In this document: in pieces, positions 50,401 through 58,704 of the stretch
How positions within the stretch are numbered: position 1 is the first letter of the stretch
Layout: each line of letters opens with the position of its first letter
Source of the DNA: Notamacropus eugenii
Lineage: Eukaryota; Chordata; Mammalia; Diprotodontia; Macropodidae
Direction: 5' to 3'
Assembly: GCF_028372415.1 (NCBI RefSeq)
Contig: NC_092872.1
Span: 280,119,206 to 280,183,205 of the forward strand
DNA: 64,000 bases
The notes under the pieces: generated by a model
What the model was told of the DNA's origin: nothing
Databases searched by the model: none
The model's input: only the letters and a program-made list of their open reading frames with translations
Program-made: the position numbers and the translations under genes

Positions 50401-51371
50401 GGACAAAAGGTCTTACCAGCCCCATCAGACTTCCTCTGGTCTTTGGGTAATTTCACCGACCAATCAATAGAGGTTATAGTCAGGGAAAGGCAGGAACCCC
50501 AGAGAATGGTAAGAGAACTAGATTTCAAGTCAGAAGCCCCAAGTTCATATCCTAGATCCTGTGCTTTATTCATTCATTCATCCATCCACCCAATCTTTCC
50601 TCCATTTCTGCACCTGATGGACTCTCATGTAGAAGAGGCCACAGATAAATGTATAACTTATTTCAGTCTTTGGACCTCAATAGGGGGAAAGGAATAAACA
50701 TTCATCAGAGACTATATTATCTCATGTGATCCTCGCAATAACCCTGTAAGGTAGGTGCTATTATTTTCCTCATTTTACAGTTGAGAAAAAGGAAGCAGTC
50801 AGAGGTTAAGTGACTTGCCCTAGGTCACAAAGTTGGTGAGTGTCTGAGGGTATATTTCTGATTCCAGTACCAGAAGTTTATCTACTGTGCCACCAACCTA
50901 TTTCTAGCATCTCATCCATAACATGGGGGCAACATTTTCACTCCTTATCTTTCAGGGTTGTTTTTAAGAATGTCCTTTGTATACTTTAAAGTGCCATACA
51001 TTGCATTGCTTAATGGTTTTCTAAGGGGGTAATTGTTTTTTTCTTTTAATTGCACTCAGGTGACCCCTCCTTTGTATGATTTGGGAGCCATCAAGATACC
51101 AACAGCCATATGGAGTGGGCAACAAGATTGGTTTGCTTCCCCCAAAGAAGTGGAAAATTTGCTCCCCAAACTTCCCAATATTATATATCACAAGAAGATT
51201 CCATACTACAACCACATAGATTTTCTCCTGGGCCTGGATGCACCTCAGGAATTCTTCCATGAAATTCTTTACTTGATAAAGACATACATGAAACATTACA
51301 GACCTTGTTGTTTCCTTGTATTTGGTTGGGAGACTGGGAGGCTTCAGGGTTGGAAGAAGGGAGAGATATAG
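30694..51371 (+). CDS. LIPK: LIPK-like acid lipase family gene (nine exons), catalytic Ser replaced
   Basis: Joined exons 30694-30803, 34147-34264, 35195-35393, 36655-36764, 39609-39745, 43868-44014, 46502-46573, 49620-49691 and 51060-51371 give one open frame with canonical GT-AG borders and matching phases. The product belongs to the gastric/lysosomal acid lipase family (alpha/beta hydrolases that cleave triacylglycerol or cholesteryl esters in lumenal or secreted compartments). Family marks are [15 protein letters not shown] (oxyanion region), [30 protein letters not shown], the cap domain, [21 protein letters not shown] and YNHIDF. The triad Asp (51126-51128) and His (51213-51215) are present, but the nucleophile elbow is GHAQG (Ala codon 36746-36748). 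From the first in-frame Met (30795) the protein is 391 residues; the family is usually close to 400 with its signal peptide. LLAAACW and NPEANMNI favour LIPK; LIPJ is the alternative. In mammals the paralogues lie in tandem, but none is seen here. Certain as a family member, less so as the orthologue. Confidence 0.85.
30890..33515 (+). mobile_element. Long L2 LINE in lipase intron 1
   Basis: Remnants in order: endonuclease-like [11 protein letters not shown] region (about 31270-31320), reverse transcriptase [13 protein letters not shown] (about 32490-32530), and the 3' region with ccagtgacattggcctctgt, cttagcacagtgcttggcac and gcatttaataaatgtttgtt. Many stops and gaps; about 2.6 kb, old. Confidence 0.8.
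31498..31612 (+). repeat. A/G-rich low-complexity tract
   Basis: Almost pure purine run (aaagaaaagaagaaaggaga and similar) within the L2 region. Confidence 0.95.
33530..33900 (+). repeat. MIR-type SINE fragments
   Basis: ggtctcaatttcctcctctg with taaaac, and ctctgctactcactgctttt. Weak second copy. Confidence 0.6.
34147..34264 (+). CDS. LIPK: Lipase exon: N-terminal strand region
   Basis: 118 nt from AG|AGT to ACAG|gtaaga, starting phase 0 and ending phase 1. It encodes [17 protein letters not shown] and then [15 protein letters not shown], the conserved N-terminal block of acid lipases. No internal stop. Confidence 0.93.
34350..35080 (+). repeat. MIR-type SINEs, the first split by an LTR-like fossil
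   Basis: Left part gttcaaatcccagctcagac, right part gtgacctggacaaatcattg. A second copy follows (gggatttggagtcataaaga, ttgctagctgtgtgactcct). Confidence 0.8.
34424..34898 (-). mobile_element. Solo LTR-like fossil (endogenous retrovirus kin) in intron 2
   Basis: About 475 bp with TGTAA at one end and TTACA at the other. On the minus strand it carries ctcaataaagcttgccttgt, a typical LTR polyadenylation region. No internal viral genes accompany it. Edges are approximate, and I could not define a clean target duplication. Confidence 0.65.
35195..35393 (+). CDS. LIPK: Lipase exon: oxyanion loop and GNSRGN block
   Basis: 199 nt between ttttacag and gtagaa. It reads [13 protein letters not shown], then [20 protein letters not shown] and [12 protein letters not shown] in YLQHG is the oxyanion-hole segment of the family. 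The normally conserved Asn-Leu-Pro-Asn-Asn segment reads ANPPSTS here, so the lid-proximal loop has drifted. Confidence 0.95.
36582..36650 (+). repeat. (TC)n microsatellite forming a splice-site pyrimidine tract
   Basis: About 34 TC dinucleotides end four bases before the AG at the start of the lipase exon at 36655, so the repeat is the polypyrimidine tract of that acceptor. Confidence 0.97.
36655..36764 (+). CDS. LIPK: Lipase exon: nucleophile elbow with Ala instead of Ser
   Basis: 110 nt, flanked by a CT microsatellite ending ttgcag and by a strong donor gtaagt. It encodes [17 protein letters not shown] and then [12 protein letters not shown]. Active family members have GHSQGTT, where Ser attacks the ester. 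The codon at 36746-36748 is GCC (Ala), one base from TCC (Ser). Confidence 0.95.
36783..37560 (-). mobile_element. L2 reverse-transcriptase region, inverted, in intron 4
   Basis: The minus strand gives [19 protein letters not shown], like the L2 LSWF-SYLSGRSFSV motif. The first 80 bases hold L2/MIR-like ttaagcacctactatgtgtt. Confidence 0.75.
37930..38205 (+). repeat. Marsupial tRNA-type SINE with RTE-like tail
   Basis: agctgtgtgaccctgggcaa, caatatctttgccaaaaaaa and tggggtcatgaagagtcaga. Confidence 0.92.
38330..38600 (+). repeat. MIR/THER-type SINE
   Basis: taagtttaaatcctgcctca, agctgtgtagccctggacaa and gtttcctgatctgtaaaagg. Confidence 0.8.
38640..39265. other. Unassigned intron sequence
   Basis: Nothing recognised except a short MIR-like trace near 39210-39240. 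Confidence 0.5.
39270..39512 (+). repeat. Marsupial tRNA-type SINE with RTE-like tail
   Basis: gagttcaaatctgacctcag, ttgccaagaaaacaccaaat and gagtcacaaagagtcagaaa. It ends about 95 bases before the lipase exon at 39609. Confidence 0.92.
39609..39745 (+). CDS. LIPK: Lipase exon: FALAP block, start of cap domain
   Basis: 137 nt after tcatccag and before gtaagt, ending phase 0. It encodes [20 protein letters not shown] followed by APMVSVQHS and the start of the cap. AFSTNP and FALAP are conserved in the family. No stop. Confidence 0.93.
39990..40035 (+). repeat. (TC)n microsatellite
   Basis: About 22 TC units followed by a pyrimidine-rich stretch. Confidence 0.97.
40505..40640 (-). repeat. MIR-type SINE fragment
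   Basis: ccaaatgaagaaactgaggc, catagaacttgtaaggagca and cagatcctcctgtttc. Confidence 0.7.
40740..43090. other. Unassigned intron sequence
   Basis: Mostly unique-looking. I see no exon with family motifs and no repeat that I can name. Confidence 0.5.
43110..43200 (+). repeat. MIR-type SINE fragment
   Basis: cagcctcagtttccatgtat, then aaaatgagagggttggacta. Confidence 0.7.
43410..43650 (+). repeat. MIR-type SINE fragments
   Basis: catcagtttcctcctgagtc and a second copy with ctggtcctcagtttccttat. Confidence 0.7.
43868..44014 (+). CDS. LIPK: Lipase exon: cap domain
   Basis: 147 nt (49 codons) after ttcccag and before gtaggt. It reads [17 protein letters not shown], then [14 protein letters not shown] and [10 protein letters not shown]. 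It keeps the two cap cysteines (Cys in SQVC and in NFLC) and the terminal Asn-Met that joins SRLDVY. Confidence 0.93.
44125..44260 (+). repeat. MIR-type SINE
   Basis: actcagagtcaggagatcct followed by gagttcaaatatcgcctc. Confidence 0.75.
44400..45490 (-). mobile_element. L2 reverse-transcriptase region, inverted, in intron 6
   Basis: The minus strand encodes [20 protein letters not shown], matching the L2 LDLS-AFDTVDH box, and [16 protein letters not shown], matching the GVPQGSVLGPLLF box. Confidence 0.82.
45620..46040. repeat. MIR-type SINE (+) followed by inverted L2 3' end
   Basis: MIR part: gaattcgaagacctgggttg and catctgcaagatgaaggg. L2 part: aggcatctactgaacttctc and ttccaggccttggggatagc. 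Confidence 0.65.
46170..46350 (+). repeat. MIR-type SINE fragment
   Basis: gtgcctcagtatccttctct followed by gtcaaatgagg. Confidence 0.6.
46502..46573 (+). CDS. LIPK: Lipase exon: [12 protein letters not shown] block
   Basis: 72 nt, phase 0 at both ends, after ttcccag and before gtaaga. It encodes [18 protein letters not shown] and IVHWSQ. The family has NPAGTSVQN; Gly is Arg here. HWSQ is conserved. Confidence 0.95.
46825..47010 (+). repeat. MIR-type SINE
   Basis: agagtggaaagagccttgac, gactcagtttcctcatgtat and gggttgggctagataacctc. Confidence 0.8.
47020..49545 (-). mobile_element. HAL1/L1-like LINE with ORF1 only, in intron 7
   Basis: The minus strand has a 5' end at about 49545 with taagatgatggagtaggtca, then ORF1 with [20 protein letters not shown] and [11 protein letters not shown] (RRM-like domain). 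No endonuclease or reverse transcriptase follows before the A/T-rich 3' part near 47020. A TG/CA/TA microsatellite lies inside. Confidence 0.7.
47357..47560 (+). repeat. TG/CA/TA microsatellite with an internal duplication
   Basis: About 19 TG units, then two copies of a unit with tgtgtgcatgcacacac and gaaacatata, then TA/CA-rich sequence. Confidence 0.95.
49620..49691 (+). CDS. LIPK: Lipase exon: [10 protein letters not shown] block
   Basis: 72 nt, phase 0, after taattttag and before a weak donor gtagtt. It encodes [18 protein letters not shown] and MAHFNQ. This block resembles LIPJ (STHLKAYDWGSPDLN, from memory) at least as closely as LIPK. Confidence 0.93.
49880..50140 (-). repeat. Two MIR-type SINE fragments
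   Basis: cagggaaactgaggtccaga and a second copy acagataaggaaatcaaggc, each with a following tcacac or gtcagacagg motif. Confidence 0.8.
50190..50370 (-). repeat. THER/MIR-type SINE
   Basis: cattttatttgatcctcaca-like sequence (tttcatttgatcctcacaac) and acagatgagaaaactgaggc. Confidence 0.82.
50690..50905 (-). repeat. THER/MIR-type SINE
   Basis: ctcatgtgatcctcgcaata, gtgctattattttcctcatt and gtgacttgccctaggtcaca. It ends about 155 bases before the last lipase exon. Confidence 0.85.
51060..51371 (+). CDS. LIPK: Lipase terminal coding exon with C-terminal extension
   Basis: After tgcactcag the exon reads [18 protein letters not shown], then [18 protein letters not shown] and [16 protein letters not shown], ending TAG at 51369-51371. 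Catalytic Asp (in QQDW) and His (in YNHIDF) are intact. Family proteins usually end about where YMKH lies here; the frame continues for about 24 further residues rich in Gly, Trp and Cys with no family counterpart that I know, so the ancestral stop seems lost. I see no clear AATAAA close behind. Confidence 0.92.
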   Translation: MTPPLYDLGAIKIPTAIWSGQQDWFASPKEVENLLPKLPNIIYHKKIPYYNHIDFLLGLDAPQEFFHEILYLIKTYMKHYRPCCFLVFGWETGRLQGWKKGEI

Positions 51372-51419
51372 GTGGTCCTCCTGGGCGGGGACATTCCCTT
51401 CCCTCCTCACCCTTGTTGG

Positions 51420-51510
51420 GCAGTGGGAAAGGGAACAAACATTTGTTGATACCCACCATGCACCAGGGACTGTGGTAGGCACTTTTGCAAATATATGTCA
51501 TTTCAATGGG
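51420..51510 (-). repeat. THER/MIR-type fragment after the lipase stop
   Basis: aacatttgttgatacccacc and gactgtggtaggcacttttg. It may lie in the 3'UTR. Confidence 0.65.
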
Positions 51511-51835
51511 AAGAGGAAGATATTGATCTAATTTCTGTGGAGTTATCTGTGACCCTGAGGAAGGAGGCAAAAGCCAGTACCTATAGCCAGCAATGGTTAG
51601 AAGCTAGCCTGGCTGCAATGAATGCTAGAGCCTAGAAGGAGAGGCAGTGGCTATAATGAATGGGAGTTCAGGATATCCTTATTGGTGGGACAGAAGGAGA
51701 GGGGGCCGAGTGGAAAGCTTGGACCTTGGAACAGGGAACCTCAAGAGAATCCTGAGAGCACATGAGTCCAGAGGGAGCCCTGTGTGGAGTTTGTCCTCCA
51801 GGGGTCATTAAGGTATGTTGCATGGATAGTATTAC

Positions 51836-51990
51836 ACAGGGAGAGACAGAGACAGAAAAACAGAGAGAGACAGACAGAGAAGCAGAGAGACAGGGGGAGG
51901 GAAAAAGTAAAGAGGGAGGAGAAAGAGAGGGGAAGAGGGAAAGAGAGAAAGAAGGCAAGGCAATGACACACAGAGAGACAGAAAGAGTAT
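51836..51990 (+). repeat. GA-rich low-complexity tract
   Basis: Repeated gagagacagagacagaaaaa-like purine sequence; open frames here are by-products of composition. Confidence 0.95.
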
Positions 51991-52335
51991 AAACCAGTAC
52001 AAAACAAACAAACAATCCACTGAGTTATAAGATCAGCTTCTGGCTAGGAAAGAAGCTCTAACTCCAAGCCTAGTTGTGCAAGCTGTCCCACAAAGAAGGC
52101 CCAAGTGGCCTCTGAGAAACCTGCCATTTTGGATGAGGGACTGTTGATTTGTCTTCCAAACTAAAAATCTGGTACCATCAATGACTCCTCTCTTTTTCTA
52201 TCACTGCATCCATGATGAGTTGTTCCTTCAAAGCATTCAAGGTCACATCACATAAAAAACTCATAGAATCAAAAAGGTCATATAGTTTTCCCAGCTATGA
52301 CTGCAGGATCATTCCTAACCAAAAAAGGGTAGATT

Positions 52336-52432
52336 GTTGGTGACGGTCAATCATTCAGTTGTGCCCAACTCTGCATGACCCCATGGACATTGTCCGTGGA
52401 GTTTTATTCGCAAAGGTACTGAAGTAGTTTGA
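52336..52432 (-). repeat. Tail of an RTE-tailed SINE, inverted
   Basis: caatcattcagttgtgccca, then tgcatgaccccatggacatt and ttcgcaaaggtactgaagta. 51511-51835 upstream and 52433-52965 downstream hold no gene that I recognise. Confidence 0.7.
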
Positions 52433-52591
52433 GGAAAATATCTAGAGTGTTCTACTACGTTTGGGGCTCCACATTTCCAGAAGAAATCCATAAACTGGAG
52501 TTGCCAGAGACTTGGCAGTTAGATTGAGGGACATCAAAATCCTGACACACATCAGTCATTGGGTGAAAGAAATGGTGATATAAATATATAT

Positions 52592-52613
52592 CAGGTGATA
52601 TATATATCACCTG
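52592..52613. other. Perfect 22-bp palindrome with two E-boxes
   Basis: An uninterrupted self-complementary sequence whose arms start CAGGTG and end CACCTG around an AT-alternating centre. Confidence 0.9.
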
Positions 52614-52969
52614 GATAAAACCTGGAGAAGAGAAGTCCTGGAAGACACATGAGAGGTATCTTCCTAGGAAGAGTTATTTTGGCTCTTCTTTGATTCAGGA
52701 GAGAAATTAGGAAAAATGCAGAGAAATTACCAAGAAAAAAATATAAGGACTACATATATATATATATGGAAAAAATTTTAGAATGCACACAAAATCACTA
52801 TGCTCATCGGAGCTTTCCAAAGGAAGATTGTCTTTCTAGCCATCTTAAATGTATTTCCCTGCTGAAGGTACTCAAATAGCATAGTACCATAAAACTGGAG
52901 ACCCTGTACAAGCTCCTGGGAGGAAGAAAGGATTTAATTGAAATGTTAGAACCTTGTCTCACTAAAAAC

Positions 52970-53182
52970 CACAAGGTCTTCCTGATTCCTGAGTTCAAAT
53001 CTGGTCTCACATGCTTACTTGCTATGTGAACCTAGGCAAGTCACTTAATTCTGTTTGCCTCTGTTTCCTCATCTGTAAAATGATCTGAAAAATGAAATGT
53101 CAAACCACTCCAGTATCTTTGCCAAGAAAACTCCAAATGAAGTTACAGAGTTGGACATGACTTATCAACACAACAGAAGAAA
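52970..53182 (+). repeat. Marsupial tRNA-type SINE with RTE-like tail
   Basis: gagttcaaatctggtctcac, gtatctttgccaagaaaact and acagagttggacatgactta. Confidence 0.9.
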
Positions 53183-53185
53183 TGT

Positions 53186-53437
53186 GTGTTCATAATCCAT
53201 GCAGCTGTTGTTTTAACATTAGACTATAGAGGCCTAGGGTCTCTTCTGATCTTTGAGGATAATTTCATGAGCTCCTATGACCAAAATTTTAATGATCTGG
53301 TGGCTGGCTCCCAGATTCCCCCAGTGACACCCTCTGACCTTAATTCAGCTCATCCTCAGATTACAGACACCAGGGTCACTATTAAACTCGACCTGGAGAA
53401 GTCTTTTAAAAGCCAGGGTCCCCTCTACACCATGTGA
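53186..53437 (+). other. Unidentified open frame followed by AATAAA
   Basis: 83 codons with a mixed, non-repetitive composition (LIFEDNFMSSYDQNFNDLVA; SQIPPVTPSDLNSAHPQITD), an acceptor-like acattag at 53215-53221 and AATAAA at 53466-53471. I know no family match. It could be a terminal exon, a retrocopy remnant or chance. Confidence 0.25.
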
Positions 53438-53474
53438 GGCAGGGAAGACATTAAGGGATGATTAAAATAAATAG

Positions 53475-55320
53475 TATAACTAATCAACAAAGTTGCAGCC
53501 TAATCTATAAAATGCAGAGTGAAGCTAGAGTTCCATATATTTGACTGATTTTCTCTCATTTGTAATTATTGTGCATCCTGGCTAAACTCTATGCTTGATG
53601 TAATTCTTGAGTGATCAGAAAGAATCTCTGTCACTAATGGTATAAATCTGACATAAATATCAATTCTCAGTCAGTGATCACTATGGTACCTGTCAAGTAT
53701 GAGTAACTTGTTAAATTCTAGTCATTCTAGTTCTTGGCAATTGTCAGAAGATTCAGAAGCTAAATGATTCCTGATAAAGTCTGCTACTGATATGAGAACT
53801 CTGGTCTGATTAAACTCTGAAAAGAAATAATGTAGTAAAGTAATGGTCAACGTGTAAAACATCCTTAATCCTGGGGAGGAGCTTTTGAAATTGAAATATA
53901 GTAAATTAATTGTTGAACCTTTGTACTTAAACAAGCTCTCCCTGGTATCAGTAATGATTATAATTCTGATGCTAAACACACCTTCACATTGAACAAGGAC
54001 TTCCACTAATACTTTTTAAACTTTCAGCAGGAAGCAGGTTATTAAAATAGGTGAGTGCTTCAGAATCACCTGTTTTTAATTCTTCTCTCCATCTTGGAAA
54101 GGCAGAGGCTTATTTAAATCAGGAAGTTATTTGAGAAAAAACAAAATTTAATTTGGGGGAATATTTTCTTCTGTAAATGAAATAACAGAATGTAATGGTT
54201 TAGGTGTATTAAAAGCAAAATCACCTGAAAGAATTGGAATAGACTATGCATTTATAAGCTTTTAACAACCCCAAAGTAAAAATTCTGCAATTAATTGGTG
54301 TTGTATTTGGTATAATTGATATTATATTGGAATTAATTAGTATTACATAAGAAAACATGTTCTAATTTGCAACAGACATTCGGCAGAGTGAAGAAAACTA
54401 GCTACAAAGATTGGGATATAATTGAGAAATAAAAGGGAGGGATTGAAAAAGCAGTGAAGGTTAAGTTAAGAACTGAACCAGAATGTGAAAAGAAAGATGA
54501 AGCTGGGAAGTCAGAAGGGCTTTAACCAAAAAGGGGTGGGTTGGGGGAGGTGAAAAGAGAAAGTAAGTTTAAGGAAGGTGAGATAAGAGATGAATGGAAG
54601 GAAAGATGGAGATTGCATGAATGTGAAATTCAGAGGGCAATGTGAAATATGTGAGGATTTCCCCAAGAACAGGAATATAGAACGCAAGATTGTTTTTTGA
54701 TTGCCAAAATGGATAGGTGAATAAAATTATATTTTATGTAAAATAATTCAGAATGTCCTTAAATTAACAATATTTCACTTCACATTTCATGTTTTAAGCC
54801 CATAATTCTGGTTATTTTGGGGGTGATTATTATGCATTTCATTTCTTTATATTTTGATTTTGGAAGAAGAAATGAAGTTAATTTGAAAATTATACACACA
54901 TGGAGATGCAATTTTATTATTAGAGAAATCCTCTTTTGATCTGAATGCCGTGAAGTTATGAATTTAAGCTGTATCTTATTAAATACCATTGTAATAGTTA
55001 AAAAACTGAAAAGTATTTAATTTGATAAATTTTGTTTTAAAATGAATAATAATAAAGACTTAGTGTTTGGGAAAAGTACAAAAAGCCTTGTAAATTCTCA
55101 TTATCTGTAAAGTTCTTTGGGAACTTGTTGGACCTTCAGTTCCCTGAATTGTCATGGCCTTGGTGAGGTTATAAAATCTTATCAATCCTGAGAAAGACAT
55201 TGATGTAGGAATGCTGAAAAATTCTAAAATAGTAACTTGGTTTCCTGAAAAACTTAGATCCTTTCCTCCATTGTGGATAATCAAGTCAAAGTAGGGGGCC
55301 TTATAAGTTTGCTTATGTTA
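53475..55320. other. Unassigned AT-rich intergenic sequence
   Basis: No recognised repeat, exon motif or RNA gene. AT-rich throughout. Confidence 0.5.
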
Positions 55321-55321
55321 T

Positions 55322-55595
55322 AGAAGTTAGGGCAGCTAGGTGGTGCAGTGGACAGAGCACCAGTGTAGGAGTCAGGAGGACCTGAGTTCAAATCTCACCT
55401 TAGTCACTTGACACTCATTAGCTGTGTGACCTTGGGCGAGTCACTTAACCCCAATTGCCTCATCCTGAGTCATCTCCAGTCATCCTGATGAATATCTGGT
55501 CACTGGATTCAGATGGCTCTGGAGGAGAAGTGAGGTTGGTGACCTGCACAGCCCTCCTCACTCACAACAAAGTCAAGTGCAAGTCATGTTATAGA
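55322..55595 (+). repeat. RTE-mobilised marsupial SINE, nearly complete
   Basis: tRNA-like head gggcagctaggtggtgcagt, gtgtgaccttgggcgagtca, ttcagatggctctggaggag and gcaagtcatg at the 3' side. Well preserved. Confidence 0.92.
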
Positions 55596-55599
55596 ATTA

Positions 55600-56665
55600 T
55601 TTATGTACACACTCACACAGACACATGCACACACACAATGATTTGTCTGACTACTCATTGTGAAAATTATGAAATTGCATGCAGAATCACATGTACTAAA
55701 GGTACATCTCTGAGCCAACATAGTATTAACAGACCCCAGTTATTTAAAGATTTCATTTTTTTGCCTTATTGGCTAATATACAATAGTTTAGTATATGGAT
55801 TTCTGGGAAAATGGAGGCTTACAGTGGTCAAGGTTTTTTCTGGGTTTGAAGTGAATTATCATGAATTCACTGTCTGTGTGGAACTGCAGAGTATGATTAT
55901 TTTCTTAATTTTTAATGATTGATTTTTACAGCATAATGTGTTTAAACTACAAAAGTCAAATGATAAATTAAGGCTTTTGAGAAGGCTTTGAATGTACTTA
56001 ATATACCCTGAAAATAAATGTTTTTATTTATTGTTATCACTGTTATTGAAACTACATGAGCAAAAAAGAGTACCCTGCTCTAAACTAGCAGCAGGAGAAC
56101 TTCCTATGGAAGGTGTAACAGACCTGCAGTTTGTTTTTCTCTGAGTTTGAATTCAGAAATAATTGAACTTTTGTTATAACAGTAATCCATCCTTCAAGGG
56201 TAATATCATCAGCTGCTCAAAAGTAGTACAATCTGAGAAATGCCAATGGTGATTGGCAAGGTTGAGAAAAGGCCTTACGAAAGAAGTTGACAAGAAGTTG
56301 GCAGGAACCTTTTGACTCAATTTCCTTACTACACTATTTCCTTTCTGAAGAGGAATATTTCCCACCTGGATGATTCTGAGGCTGGCTATTATACCCTGTG
56401 AATACTATGGAACTCTGCTGAATGATTGGCTGTTCCAAAAGTACCCATAACCTTTCCCTGAAATAAAACATGACTAAGGTAATTTCCCCCTTATATATCT
56501 ACTGTAAGTCAGGTTGTGATTTTTATTTTAGACCTGAAGGAACAGTCCTCCTTTCATAGCAAATTTCTATGACTATGACAGAACTATAAAATGTTTTATA
56601 ATGGATTTTATTATTACCATCATTAAGTATCTCTGAACACTATGATGGGGTGCATGTATAAAGGG
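55600..56665. other. Unassigned sequence after a short CA-rich patch
   Basis: Apart from cacacacaatg-like repeats at 55600-55640, nothing recognised. Confidence 0.5.
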
Positions 56666-56669
56666 CTCT

Positions 56670-56925
56670 AGGGGCAGTTGGTGGCACAGTAGATAGAGCA
56701 CTGGAACTGGAGTCAAGAAGACTCATCTTCTTGCATTCAAATCTGTCCTCAGACACTGACTAGATGTGTAATCCTGGACAAATCACTTCACCCTCTTTGC
56801 CTCAGTTTTCTCAACTGCAAAATGAGCTAGAGAGGGAAATCATTCCAGTATCTTTGCAATAAAATCTCAGATGGGGTCACCAATCGTCAGACATGACGGA
56901 CAACAACTGAACAACAACAAACATA
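56670..56925 (+). repeat. Marsupial tRNA-type SINE with RTE-like tail
   Basis: ggcagttggtggcacagtag, agactcatcttcttgcattc and an end gactgaacaacaacaa-like (caactgaacaacaacaaaca). Confidence 0.92.
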
Positions 56926-56929
56926 AAAG

Positions 56930-58266
56930 GATTCTATTGCTTTAATTTTGTTGATCTGAATTTGTGACCAGTAATTGTCAACTTCCTAATCTGGGTGCTG
57001 AGGAAAGTCAGTTCTTAGACTTGCTATCTCCTTATTCATTGGCTTAATAATTATATATCCATGTATGAGATTATCACATTTTCTTGGGTGATATAAGGAT
57101 AATATAGATCCTAACAGGGAGGATAAGATAAAAATGTCATGAGAAAAAATATGTAAAATTTAAAAAATTTAATAAACTTCTCTTTGGGAAAAGTAACAAG
57201 GTTAAATTATTTCTACTTGAAACAAAAGATATGTGTTTTCCATTGGGTAAAAGAATATACTTAAAGGACTCATGATAGCTGTCATTGCATTAGTAGTAGC
57301 CTTAAATTGTCTGCTATTGTGCCAGGGAAGAACAATGGAAAATACCAAGTCAAAATGATGGTCCTCCATTATGTATTTTAAATTTTGTCCTGGAAGTAAT
57401 GGGAAACCACTGAATTCCTTTCTGGTCCAGTGGAATATTCACAGATATTCATATATATAGATGCCTAAATATGCAGGTTTTGGATGTGTTTTGGTAATTG
57501 TTTATAAAGTCTCAAGTTGGAATAAGGCTTTCACACAAAATTGTTTTAATAATTGTCAAGAAACTTTTAAAACATTTTTTTGAAAATGAAAAGATAAAGA
57601 GGAAATAAATGCTACTCATCTCCTTCACAAAACAATTTAAATTACTATACCCAGAGACACATATATCATATGTACATACATTGGGAAAAGAGAAGGGAAA
57701 TACTTGTAGTCTCCAGAATGACTAGAAATAGAGTCCCTTGTCAAACCATAATAGTTGGCAAGAATTCAATGAAAATTTTCAAATATTAACTTCATGTTCC
57801 AGAAAAACAAAGGTTGACTCAGTGAAATATTGTCATTCTCTACATGCAATGTATTTTTATGGTTTTACAAATAAAAACTAAATATCTAATAGATTGTCTC
57901 TGTAAGGAGATAATATGGATGATAAATACTAAATTCCATATTTCCTGCTATTCATGCAGTAGAAATTGTTACTTGCCCTAAGCAAATGGCCAAAGATCAG
58001 TTCTTAACCTTCTGTATATGTGACTCTCTCAGACAAAATGGTCATATATAGGCTCATTAAAAACAAGAAGTCTTTATACTTACAAAATCTTAAAGCATTT
58101 AGCTTTAGAAAAAGGTTTATCTTGATTTGCTAAAGCTCATACGTTCAAAGGGATGGATGTTCAAAGAATTTCAGTATGTGTTAGATGGCTAAACTGATGT
58201 TTAAATTTATTTTAAATAATAAATTTGCAATTTATTTTTGGAATTCTTATTAAGTGGAAAGTTGTT

Positions 58267-58303
<37 letters not shown>

Positions 58304-58700
58304 TCTCTGAAAAAACTCAAAAAGCAAAAGGATTGATTTTACAAAGTCAGGTCCACATGAATCCTTATTTAGATTCTTCCTCTAACCTGTAAATAATATC
58401 CATAGTACACACAGAGTTCAGGTAAAAAATAAAACAAATGATATCAAAAGACTGAATTTCTAAACTTTCATATGAGTTACAAGGAGCTTAGTTAATGTTC
58501 TTCCTATAGCTTTGATGGTTATGAGGTTACCTTGAATAATGTTTGAATAGGCTTTCGCTTCATAAACTAATCACCAATGTGATTAGATTTTTTAAGGTCC
58601 TATTAAATCTCACTAATCACTAGCAGGTTTAAATAGCACTCAATTGTGTTGGAACCTGGAAAATAAATCTTCTTGAAGAAACATCTTTGTAGAGAGATTT
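56930..58700. other. Unassigned AT-rich sequence upstream of the young L1
   Basis: No gene or repeat recognised except (TC)n at 58271-58300. Confidence 0.5.
58271..58300 (+). repeat. (TC)n microsatellite
   Basis: About 15 TC units. Confidence 0.97.
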
Positions 58701-58704
58701 CAGG

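Noticed and set aside
51762-52015. Several overlapping frames after the lipase stop
   Set aside because: They come from GA-rich low-complexity DNA, giving Arg/Glu or Leu/Ser/Phe runs.
55455-55922. 155-codon frame
   Set aside because: Starts inside a SINE and runs into a CA-rich patch and AT-rich sequence; no domain.
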